The notes under the pieces were generated by a model, which was given only the letters and a program-made list of their open reading frames with translations, had not been told where the DNA came from and did no database searches. From Chloroflexota bacterium (GTDB lineage Bacteria > Chloroflexota > Anaerolineae > J036 > Brachytrichaceae): a stretch of DNA of 64,000 bases. The translations under genes and the position numbers were made by a program. The first letter of the stretch is position 1. Each line of letters starts with the position of its first letter. Location of the stretch: assembly GCA_030550095.1 (NCBI GenBank), contig JAUQQA010000001.1:124001-188000 (forward strand), written 5' to 3'. Shown one piece after another: positions 9,400-16,797 of the stretch.

Positions 9400-10098
9400 A
9401 TGTCCGACTTCTGGCAACGATTCGACCCCCGCACGCGCGTTGTGCTGTTGGTGGCGATGAGCCTCGCGGCGCTCATCGCGCAAAGCTGGCGCACGCTTGC
9501 CGGCCTGGCGGCGTTGAGCTTAAGCCTGCTGGTGGTGGCGCGCGTGCCGTGGTCGCGCCTGCGCCTGATCTGGCGCGGCGCCGTGTTGGTCGTTGCGTTC
9601 ATCGTCGGCGTCAACCTCATCGCCCGCTCGCCCGCCGAGGCAGCCCAACAGGCGCTGCGCGCTGTGGTGATGCTCGGCGCACCCCTCGCTGTGGTGCTAA
9701 CGTTCGACCCTGCGCTGCTCGGGATCACCTTCCGTCGCCTCGGGCTGCCCGACCGCTGGGCGTTCGCGCTCGACCTCACCGCGCGCTTCACGCCCATGCT
9801 CGCGCGTGACTTCCGCACGACGATGGACGCGCAACGCGCGCGCGGCTACGAGCTGGAACCGCGCCGCGGGGTGCGCGACCTGCTCACCGTCGGCAGACGA
9901 CTCGCGCCGCTGATCGTGCCAGTCGTGGTGCGCGCCGTGCTCGACGCCGAAGACCGCGCCAACGCGATGGACCTGCGCGCTTTCGGCAGCGGACCGCGAA
10001 CCTGGCTGCGCACGCTGCGCTTCACGCCGCGCGACTACGGCTTGCTCGCGTTCGCCTTGCTCGTGCTCACACTGAGCGCGCTGTTGCGCACTTGGTGA
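9400..10098 (+). CDS. EcfT/CbiQ-family energy-coupling factor transporter membrane subunit
   Basis: A 232-aa polytopic membrane protein. The cytoplasmic coupling-helix motif QRARG lies at residues 145-149, and a second motif-like stretch near 190 (ANAMDLRAFG) matches the paired Ala-Arg-Gly elements of EcfT/CbiQ. In ECF transporters this subunit connects a substrate-binding S component to two EcfA ATPases. No EcfA or S component is next to it here, so it probably serves modules encoded elsewhere. The ATG lies 37 nt after the pyruvate-kinase-like gene, in the same direction. Confidence 0.82.
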   Translation: MSDFWQRFDPRTRVVLLVAMSLAALIAQSWRTLAGLAALSLSLLVVARVPWSRLRLIWRGAVLVVAFIVGVNLIARSPAEAAQQALRAVVMLGAPLAVVLTFDPALLGITFRRLGLPDRWAFALDLTARFTPMLARDFRTTMDAQRARGYELEPRRGVRDLLTVGRRLAPLIVPVVVRAVLDAEDRANAMDLRAFGSGPRTWLRTLRFTPRDYGLLAFALLVLTLSALLRTW

Positions 10099-10115
10099 AA
10101 CCAAAAGGCATTGCG

Positions 10116-10703
10116 ATGAAGGTTGAACCGATCACCCTCTTCGGGCAAATCGTGCGGCTAGAGCCGCTGCGCTTCGACCACGCTGAAGCGCTTTGGCGAC
10201 ACGCCGACGACCCCGACATTTGGCGTTACATGCCCTACGGGCGCGTGGACACCCCCGATAAGCTGCGCGCGCTGATCGCTGACCTGCTCGAACGCCAGGC
10301 GCGCGCAACCGATCTGTGCTTCACGGTGTTTTACCAAGCAACCAACGAGCCAATCGGCATGACGCGCTACTTAGCCATTGACCTGAAAAACCGCAACCTT
10401 GAGATCGGCGGCACGTGGTACGGACGTGCATATCGCGGCACGAAGGTGAACCTCGAGAGCAAGTTTTTGCTGCTGCGCCACGCCTTCGAGCAGCTCGGCT
10501 GCGTGCGCGTACAGCTCAAAGCCGATGTGCGCAACGTGCGCAGCCAACGCGCCATCGAGCGGCTCGGCGCCATCCGCGAAGGCGTGCTGCGCAAGCACAT
10601 GATCTTGCCCGACGGTCATGCGCGCTCCTCCGTGATCTACAGCATCCTCGATGAGGAATGGCCCGCTGTGAAAACCCACTTGCAAGCCTTGCTGGCCACC
10701 TAG
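10116..10703 (+). CDS. GNAT-family N-acetyltransferase (RimJ/RimL-like)
   Basis: A 195-aa protein with the RimL-type layout: an N-terminal LEPLRFDHAEALW motif, a central IGGTWYGRAYRG strand-loop that fits the acetyl-CoA site, and the late N-x-R-S-Q-R-AIERLGA-x-REG segment characteristic of this group. A TTG at 10092 in frame overlaps the upstream gene; the ATG at 10116 is preferred because it gives the conserved N-terminus. The substrate (ribosomal protein, other protein or small molecule) cannot be inferred. Confidence 0.87.
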   Translation: MKVEPITLFGQIVRLEPLRFDHAEALWRHADDPDIWRYMPYGRVDTPDKLRALIADLLERQARATDLCFTVFYQATNEPIGMTRYLAIDLKNRNLEIGGTWYGRAYRGTKVNLESKFLLLRHAFEQLGCVRVQLKADVRNVRSQRAIERLGAIREGVLRKHMILPDGHARSSVIYSILDEEWPAVKTHLQALLAT

Positions 10704-10771
10704 CACAGCGCGTCCTCGAATTCCATGCATTCACACAGGCTTAAACGACATTCAGCATCAAAGGAGTCACC

Positions 10772-11932
10772 ATGAAAGTCGGCATCCTCACTGGCGGCGG
10801 CGATGTGCCGGGGCTGAACTCGGCGATCAAAGCCGCGACCCTACGCTTGATCGAACACGGACACGAGGTGATCGGCATCCGCCGAGGCTGGTATGGTCTG
10901 CTACACCTTAACATGGACGACCCCGAGAGCGTTGCGCGGCTCACGCTGCGGCTCGATCGCGGCGTGGTGCGCACGGTGGACCGCACGGGCGGCACGTTCC
11001 TCCACACCAGCCGCACAAACCCAGCGAACGTCAAAGCCAAAGACGTGCCTGACTTCCTCAAGCACACTACGGTTTTCGGCAACAACCTCGCCGACCGCTA
11101 CGACTTCACGCCCCATGTGCTCAGCGCATTGCGCTTCCTCGGCATTGACGCGCTGATCGCGATCGGCGGCGACGACACCCTCAGCTACGCCCTACGCCTG
11201 CACAACGAGGGCGTGCCCATCGTCGCCATCCCCAAAACGATGGATAACGACGTGCGCGGCACGGATTACTGCATCGGCTTCAGCACAGCGATCACGCGCT
11301 CGCTTGAGTTCATCCAGAACATGCGCACCTGCATAGGCAGCCACGAACGCATCGGCGTGATCGAGCTGTTTGGGCGCAACAGCGGCGAAACGGCGCTCGT
11401 CTCGGCTTACCTCAGCGGCGTGGATCGCTGCGTGATCGCGGAAGTGCCGTTCGACATCGAAAAACTGTGCGACTTGCTGCTTGCCGACAAGCGCAACAAC
11501 CCAAGCAACTACGCCATGCTCGTTGTCTCCGAAGGCGCCCGCCCCGTAAACGGCAGCGTGATCGAGCGCGGCGAAGCTGACGCTTACGGACACCGCAAGC
11601 TGGGCGGCATCGGCGATTACATTAGCGAGCAAATCAAGCGCCTCACGGGCGAGCATACGATGTACCAAAGCCTCGGCTACCTGATGCGCAGCGGCGCGCC
11701 AGACGCGCTGGACGTGATGGTCTCCAACAACTTCGGCACGATGGCTGCTGACCTCGTGCTGAAGGGGCGCTACGGGCGGATGGTGGCGCTGCAAGGCGGC
11801 AAGTACGTCAGTGTGCCGCTTCCTGAAGTCGGCGGCGGGCCACGCACCGTGGACGTGGACGCGTTTTACGACGTGGAGCAGTATCGCCCGCGCATCCGCG
11901 ACGTGGAGGGCAAGCCGATGTTCCTTTACTGA
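10772..11932 (+). CDS. pfp: 6-phosphofructokinase, diphosphate-dependent type
   Basis: Glycolytic enzyme of 386 aa that interconverts fructose 6-phosphate and fructose 1,6-bisphosphate. The N-terminal [13 protein letters not shown] binds the phosphoryl donor. The discriminating residues are GGDDT at 132-136 (Asp135, where ATP enzymes have Gly) and PKTMDND at 154-160 (Lys155, where ATP enzymes have Gly). By the established Asp/Lys rule this points to PPi rather than ATP as donor, which would make the reaction reversible. The catalytic Asp residues of the DND loop are kept. An AAAGGAG site precedes the ATG. Confidence 0.92.
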   Translation: MKVGILTGGGDVPGLNSAIKAATLRLIEHGHEVIGIRRGWYGLLHLNMDDPESVARLTLRLDRGVVRTVDRTGGTFLHTSRTNPANVKAKDVPDFLKHTTVFGNNLADRYDFTPHVLSALRFLGIDALIAIGGDDTLSYALRLHNEGVPIVAIPKTMDNDVRGTDYCIGFSTAITRSLEFIQNMRTCIGSHERIGVIELFGRNSGETALVSAYLSGVDRCVIAEVPFDIEKLCDLLLADKRNNPSNYAMLVVSEGARPVNGSVIERGEADAYGHRKLGGIGDYISEQIKRLTGEHTMYQSLGYLMRSGAPDALDVMVSNNFGTMAADLVLKGRYGRMVALQGGKYVSVPLPEVGGGPRTVDVDAFYDVEQYRPRIRDVEGKPMFLY

Positions 11933-11965
11933 GCCGCGCTCACCAACGGCTAACCTCGGCGCGCT

Positions 11966-12976
11966 ATGGTGCTCGGCATGATCACCAAGCGCGCTCTCAT
12001 TTTCGCAAGTGCCTTTTTGCTGCTCGCGGCTACGCCAGCACAAGCACAAGACAAACGCCCTTCTGACCTTGTGCTGAGCAACGCAGTGCGCGCACAGGTG
12101 CTGCGCGTGCTCGACGGCAACACCATCGAAGTCGCAGCGCAGGGCGAAACGTTCCGTGTGCGCTACATCGGCACGCACGCACCGCAGATCAACGAATGCT
12201 TTGGCACTCAGGCCCAACGAGCTAACGCAGCGCTCGTCGCTGGCAAAACGGTGTTTCTCGAGGTGGATGAACAACTCACGGATGTTGACGGCGTCGCGCT
12301 GCGCTACGTGTACTTGCCGAACGGGCAGATGGTGAACGCGGCGCTGATCGGGCAAGGCGCGGCGCGCGTCATGACGCAACTCCCCAACACGCGCTACGAC
12401 GCGGCGCTACGTGCCCTCGAAGATCAAGCGCGCCAAGCCAAGCGCGGCGGCTGGGCGCGTTGCAACTGGCAAGCAGAACCACCACCGACCGATGCAACAG
12501 GCTGCTTTGTGCTGCACATCGCCGACGTGGACCAGCGCACCAAGCGACCATCTGCGCTCGGCTTGCTGCGCGCAGAGAGCTGCGTGCGCCTGCTCGACGA
12601 ACAAGGGCGCAGCGCGCGCTTCATCTATCACCCCGCAGGCAGCGTTGTGACGCTCGGCCCCGGCTACCTACGCTGGAAAGATGGCTTCGTGCTGCTCTCG
12701 CGGCGCGAAGACGGCACCCTCGTCGCGCACGATGGCGAATATCGGCGCACGCGCGTGACAGTGACGTTCGGCGGATTCACGTTCACATTGCCCGGCAGGA
12801 CGGTGTTGGTGCAAGGGGTGTTGCCGCTAGAGCCAGAGCCGGGCTTGCCCGATCACCTGCGTTTGCCGATGTCGCGCACGTGGGTTGCGCAACAACGCGG
12901 CGATGGCCAAGTGCAACTCTTGGTGGATTGGTTCGAGTTTGTCGAAGGCGATCTCGAGATTGGGCTGCCAAGGTAG
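11966..12976 (+). CDS. Secreted SNase-like (thermonuclease-fold) protein
   Basis: A 336-aa protein with an N-terminal signal peptide (about residues 5-28, ending TPAQAQ). An SNase-like domain follows at about 40-170: VLRVLDGNTIEV, RVRYIGTHAP, and a late QARQAKRGGWARC segment. Catalytic residues of classical nucleases (DGDT and the R/E pair) are only partly conserved (DGNT; no obvious PE following), so activity is uncertain. The C-terminal 160 residues are unassigned. The ATG at 11966 lies 9 nt after TAACCT (11951-11956) with no Shine-Dalgarno, fitting the short-leader pattern here. An alternative ATG is four codons downstream. Confidence 0.8.
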   Translation: MVLGMITKRALIFASAFLLLAATPAQAQDKRPSDLVLSNAVRAQVLRVLDGNTIEVAAQGETFRVRYIGTHAPQINECFGTQAQRANAALVAGKTVFLEVDEQLTDVDGVALRYVYLPNGQMVNAALIGQGAARVMTQLPNTRYDAALRALEDQARQAKRGGWARCNWQAEPPPTDATGCFVLHIADVDQRTKRPSALGLLRAESCVRLLDEQGRSARFIYHPAGSVVTLGPGYLRWKDGFVLLSRREDGTLVAHDGEYRRTRVTVTFGGFTFTLPGRTVLVQGVLPLEPEPGLPDHLRLPMSRTWVAQQRGDGQVQLLVDWFEFVEGDLEIGLPR

Positions 12977-12997
12977 CCTCGTGCTAACATTCGCGCG

Positions 12998-14041
12998 ATG
13001 AACGAGCGTGTGCGCCGTGCCTTGCTGATCGGCGTGGTGGTTTGGGCAGTCGCTGCAGCAGCCGTGGGCTTTGCCGCTTATCGCGCTGCGTACGACTACT
13101 TCGCCAACCGGCTCACGATCCTGCCTGAGCTGCTGCAAAACCCGCGCCCGCCGATCGCCGCTACTCCGCGCCCCGACGAGCTAATCACCCTGCCTGAACC
13201 GTGGGATGGGCGCGAGCGCGTCAACGTCTTGCTGCTCGGCATTGACCAACGCGCTGGCGAGCGTGAACCAGGCTACCGCACCGACACGATGATCGTGTTC
13301 ACGCTCGACCCGGTGAGCATGGAGGCTGGCATCCTCTCGATCCCGCGCGATATTTGGGTGCCGATCCCCGGCTTCGAGAACAACCGCATCAACACCGCCA
13401 ACTTCATCGGCGACACGCGTGATTATCCTGGCGGCGGCATCGCGTTGGCGAAGAAGACCGTCGAGCAATTTCTCGGCATCCCCATCCACTACGTGGTGCG
13501 CATTAACTTCACTGCCTTCGAGAGCTTTATTGACCGCATCGGCGGCATCACGATCGAGGTACCTGAGGACATCTACGACCCCGAGTACCCCACCGAGAAC
13601 TACGGCACGGAAGTGTTCCAGCTCAGCAAAGGCGTGCACACGCTCGACGGCGAGACGGCGCTCAAGTACGCGCGCACGCGCCACTCCCCCGGCGGCGACT
13701 TCGACCGCGCGCGTCGGCAACAGCAGGTGATCCTCGCCGTGCGCCAGCGCTTGCAAGACCCGCGCGTGCTCGCCTCGCTCATCGCTGCTGCGCCCGATCT
13801 CCTCGTCGAGCTAAGCGACTCGATCAAGACTAACCTCACGCTCGAGGAGATGCAGCGCCTTGCCGTGCTGGCGCGCAACATCACGCCCGACAAGATCAAA
13901 ACCGAGGTGCTCGACCAGCGCTACACCGAATTCGCCACCACGCCCGAGGGCTACCAAGTGGTGATCCCCAAACGCGCGCGCATCGCGGAGCTGCGCGAGC
14001 GCTTCTTCAGCACCTCCACTAGCGCGACGGCAGGGCGCTGA
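12998..14041 (+). CDS. LytR-CpsA-Psr (LCP) family envelope phosphotransferase
   Basis: A 347-aa membrane protein that attaches glycopolymers from lipid carriers to the cell envelope. It has one N-terminal transmembrane helix (about 8-31) and an extracytoplasmic LCP domain from about 74. Typical motifs are present: NVLLLGIDQR, YRTDTMIV with Arg94/Asp96, SIPRDIWV with Arg117, and later ALKYARTRH-x-GGDFDRARRQQQV. TAACAT (12985-12990) lies 7 nt before the ATG and there is no Shine-Dalgarno, so a leaderless start is likely. Presence in a Chloroflexota fits export of a surface polymer, but the acceptor is unknown. Confidence 0.92.
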   Translation: MNERVRRALLIGVVVWAVAAAAVGFAAYRAAYDYFANRLTILPELLQNPRPPIAATPRPDELITLPEPWDGRERVNVLLLGIDQRAGEREPGYRTDTMIVFTLDPVSMEAGILSIPRDIWVPIPGFENNRINTANFIGDTRDYPGGGIALAKKTVEQFLGIPIHYVVRINFTAFESFIDRIGGITIEVPEDIYDPEYPTENYGTEVFQLSKGVHTLDGETALKYARTRHSPGGDFDRARRQQQVILAVRQRLQDPRVLASLIAAAPDLLVELSDSIKTNLTLEEMQRLAVLARNITPDKIKTEVLDQRYTEFATTPEGYQVVIPKRARIAELRERFFSTSTSATAGR

Positions 14042-14048
14042 AAACAAA

Positions 14049-14088
14049 CACGGCGCAAGCGGCAACCTGCGTTCGCCGCCGCGCCGTG
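14049..14088 (-). terminator. Hairpin terminator between convergent LCP and M50 genes
   Basis: CACGGCGC (14049-14056) pairs with GCGCCGTG (14081-14088), and GCGGC (14059-14063) pairs with GCCGC (14075-14079) inside it. On the minus strand the stem is followed by TGTTTGTTTT, a T-rich tail expected for intrinsic termination of the M50 protease transcript. On the plus strand the tail is T-poor, so termination there would be weaker. Confidence 0.65.
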
Positions 14089-14106
14089 CTCAAAAACCGC
14101 AGCGCG

Positions 14107-15252
14107 TTAGCTGAGCCAACCGCGCTCTTGGCGCAGCTGGCGCTGGCGCTCCAGAAAGCTCAACACAGCAAACGCCTCGGCGATGTCCTCAAGGCTGATC
14201 AAGCCGAGATAACGCGGTCCGTCGAACACCGCCGCAAGGCGCGCGCCCTGCTCGTTGAGCAGTTGGCGCACCTCGTCCAGGGTGCGCGTCGCCTCGACGC
14301 GCAGGAACTCGCGCTGCATGATCTCGGTCACGTAGCAATCATCCACGCGCTCGGCGAGCGCGCGCATCACATCATCGCGCGTGACGACGCCGATGATCAT
14401 GTTGCCCTGCATCACCGCGTAGTCCGGCTGGTAGCTTGTCAGGATGTAGTCCACCACGCGGCTGACGCGATCGCCAATTTGCAAGCTGAGCGCGTGCTTG
14501 TTGTAAGCATCGCCCACGCGCCGCGTTTGCAGCACGGTCTTAGACATCGCATGCGCTTGCTCTTGACCCGCACCGAAGAACACGAAGATGGCGATGAGCA
14601 CAAGGATGAAGTTGCCGCTGACGAACCCAAGCAAGCCCAAGCCGATAGCCAGCACCTGCCCCACCGTGGACGCGATCTGCGTGGCGCGCGGGAAGCCCAA
14701 GAAGAACGCCAGCAACGCGCGAAACACGCGCCCGCCATCCAGCGGGAACGCCGGGATCATGTTGAAGACCACCAACGTGATGTTCGCCGCCAGCAGCCAC
14801 AGCAGCAGCGTCTCCAACGAAGGCTGCATGATCAGCTCGCCGAGCGTGCCGCGACCGTCCAGCAGCGTGGCGCGGAGCGTGGCGCCAGTTGCAAAGAACA
14901 GCACAATGGCGATTGCGACGTTCACCAGCGGCCCAGCGATGGCGATGATCAGCTCGTGTAGCGGCTTTTCGGGGTTCTTGCTGATCAGCGCTACGCCGCC
15001 AAGCGGCAGCAGCACGATCTCGCGCACTGGGATGCCGAAAGCCTGCGCCGCGATGCTGTGCCCCAGCTCATGAAGCGTGACGCACGTGAACAGCAAGATC
15101 ATGAGCACCACGCCAAAGAGCGCGCCCTCAGCCGGCGCGTTAGGCGTCATGCCCGCCCATTGAATTGCGCCCAGCAGCAAAATCAAGAAGAAGGTGACGT
15201 GCACCTTGATGTCAATGCCACGCACCTGTGCAATGCGAAAGGACCAATTCAT
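14107..15252 (-). CDS. Site-2-type zinc metalloprotease (M50) with CBS pair
   Basis: A 381-aa polytopic intramembrane protease. The zinc motif HELGH is at residues 61-65, and the third ligand is Asp172 in FPLDGGRV, as in S2P/SpoIVFB-like enzymes. Membrane helices fill about 17-230 and a CBS-domain pair covers about 245-365, suggesting control by adenine nucleotides. The substrate, usually a membrane-bound anti-sigma or sigma precursor, is not identifiable from the neighbours. An AAAAAAGGAG site precedes the ATG. hflX lies 134 nt upstream on the same strand. Confidence 0.93.
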   Translation of the reverse strand: MNWSFRIAQVRGIDIKVHVTFFLILLLGAIQWAGMTPNAPAEGALFGVVLMILLFTCVTLHELGHSIAAQAFGIPVREIVLLPLGGVALISKNPEKPLHELIIAIAGPLVNVAIAIVLFFATGATLRATLLDGRGTLGELIMQPSLETLLLWLLAANITLVVFNMIPAFPLDGGRVFRALLAFFLGFPRATQIASTVGQVLAIGLGLLGFVSGNFILVLIAIFVFFGAGQEQAHAMSKTVLQTRRVGDAYNKHALSLQIGDRVSRVVDYILTSYQPDYAVMQGNMIIGVVTRDDVMRALAERVDDCYVTEIMQREFLRVEATRTLDEVRQLLNEQGARLAAVFDGPRYLGLISLEDIAEAFAVLSFLERQRQLRQERGWLS

Positions 15253-15386
15253 CGTTTGAGCTCCTTTTTTCTCAAGCCTCTAGCGCGTGTGTTTTTGCGC
15301 GTGCTCACATTAACGGCGCTGCGTTGGCGCTGCGCAAGCGCAACGTTAGCGACGATTTAACGCGCCTGCGCACTCAGCTTTGCCGC

Positions 15387-16721
15387 TCAGCTCGCGCGAT
15401 ACGGCAGGAAAGTCTCCAGCAGGCGACCTGGCACGCGCCCGCTGATCACCACGCTGCGTTCTTCTGGAAATTCGCTCTCCACCAAGCCCTCGCGCCGCAG
15501 CAGCGCCATGAGCTCGCCTGCGCGATAGGGCAAGCGCACGCGGATCGGCACAAGGCGCTCGAACAACACAGCTTCAACCTCTGCAAGAAGCTCATCCAAA
15601 CCTTGGCGATGCAGTGCCGAGATGAAAATGCCCTCGCTCAGCAAGCCCACAGCAGCGGCTTGGCGCTGCTCAGGCGCGAGCTTGTCGGCTTTGTTCAGCG
15701 CGATGATCATCGGCTTATTGCCCGCTCCTAGCTCCTTCAGCGTATCCATCACCGTCTGCGCCTGCTCTTGCGCGAAGGGATGCGCAATGTCCACCACGTG
15801 CAGCACAGCGTCCGCCTCGGTGACTTCTTCAAGCGTGGCGCGGAAGGCAGCCACCAGTTGTGTGGGCAGCTTCTGGATGAAGCCTACGGTGTCGGTGAAC
15901 AACACGTAGTGCCCATGCGGCAGCCGCACACGGCGCGTGGTGGGGTCCAGCGTGGCGAAGAGTTTGTCCTCGGCGAGCACGCCGGCGCCCGAAAGCGCAT
16001 TCAACAGCGTGGACTTGCCGGCGTTGGTGTAGCCCACGATGGCGATGGTGGGGATCTCGCTGCGCTTGCGCTGCTTGCGATGCAGCGCGCGCTGCCGACG
16101 CACCTCTTCTAGCTCGCGGCGCAGGCGGCTGATGCGCTCGTCAATGCGCCGGCGATCCACCTCGAGCTGCGTCTCGCCAGGACCGCGCAACCCAACGCCG
16201 CCCGTGCCGCTGCGCCCAGCCGCGCCACCCGCTTGCCGCGCGAGGTGCGTCCACATGCGCGTGAGGCGCGGCTTGCGATACTCGTACTGCGCTAGCTCGA
16301 CCTGCAAGGCGCCCTCGTGCGTGCGCGCGTGCTGCGCGAAGATGTCCAGGATCAGCGCCGTGCGATCAATCACCGTCACGCCCTCGCCCATGAACTCCTC
16401 GATCTCGCGCTGATGTCGCGGCGAAAGCTCATCGTCGAACACGAGCACGTCGAAATCCAGCGCATCGCGCCAAGCCGCGATCTCCTCAAGCTTGCCTGGA
16501 CCGATGAAGGTGTTTGGGTTTGGTCGGTCTAAGTGCTGCGTCGTCTGTCCAACGACTTCTAGCCCTGCGGTTTGACACAAGAGGGCAAGCTCTTCGAGCG
16601 ATGCTTCAAGGGGAAGCTGGGCGTGCTTGGCGCGATAGGCAGGGTCACGAAATTCAACGCCGACAAGGAAGGCGCGCTGTTTTTCAGGCGCCGTCGTGTG
16701 CGTGATGCGCGGTCTCCGCAT
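15387..16721 (-). CDS. hflX: Ribosome-associated GTPase HflX
   Basis: A 444-aa GTPase that splits stalled or hibernating ribosomes under stress. An N-terminal HflX-specific domain (about 15-180, including NPNTFIGPGKLEE and the Gly-rich GGVGLRGPGETQLE) is followed by a coiled region (185-222). The G domain begins with G1 GYTNAGKS (230-237), then G3 DTVG (277-280) and a later NKAD. The ATG at 16721 is used; a strong AAAAGGAG lies 18 nt upstream, an unusually long spacing. Minus-strand TACAAT at 16769-16774 is a plausible -10. Confidence 0.93.
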   Translation of the reverse strand: MRRPRITHTTAPEKQRAFLVGVEFRDPAYRAKHAQLPLEASLEELALLCQTAGLEVVGQTTQHLDRPNPNTFIGPGKLEEIAAWRDALDFDVLVFDDELSPRHQREIEEFMGEGVTVIDRTALILDIFAQHARTHEGALQVELAQYEYRKPRLTRMWTHLARQAGGAAGRSGTGGVGLRGPGETQLEVDRRRIDERISRLRRELEEVRRQRALHRKQRKRSEIPTIAIVGYTNAGKSTLLNALSGAGVLAEDKLFATLDPTTRRVRLPHGHYVLFTDTVGFIQKLPTQLVAAFRATLEEVTEADAVLHVVDIAHPFAQEQAQTVMDTLKELGAGNKPMIIALNKADKLAPEQRQAAAVGLLSEGIFISALHRQGLDELLAEVEAVLFERLVPIRVRLPYRAGELMALLRREGLVESEFPEERSVVISGRVPGRLLETFLPYRAS

Positions 16722-16797
16722 GCTTACCCGATATGTCCACTCCTTTTTGTGCGCAAGGTACACGAGGGATTGTAGCGATAAACGCGCGTCTTGCTCA

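Noticed and set aside
11192-12379. Long minus-strand open frame opposite pfp and the nuclease gene
   Set aside because: Frame-shadow caused by high-GC codon usage. The translation is His/Val/Ala-rich without motifs, and the opposite strand carries clear genes.
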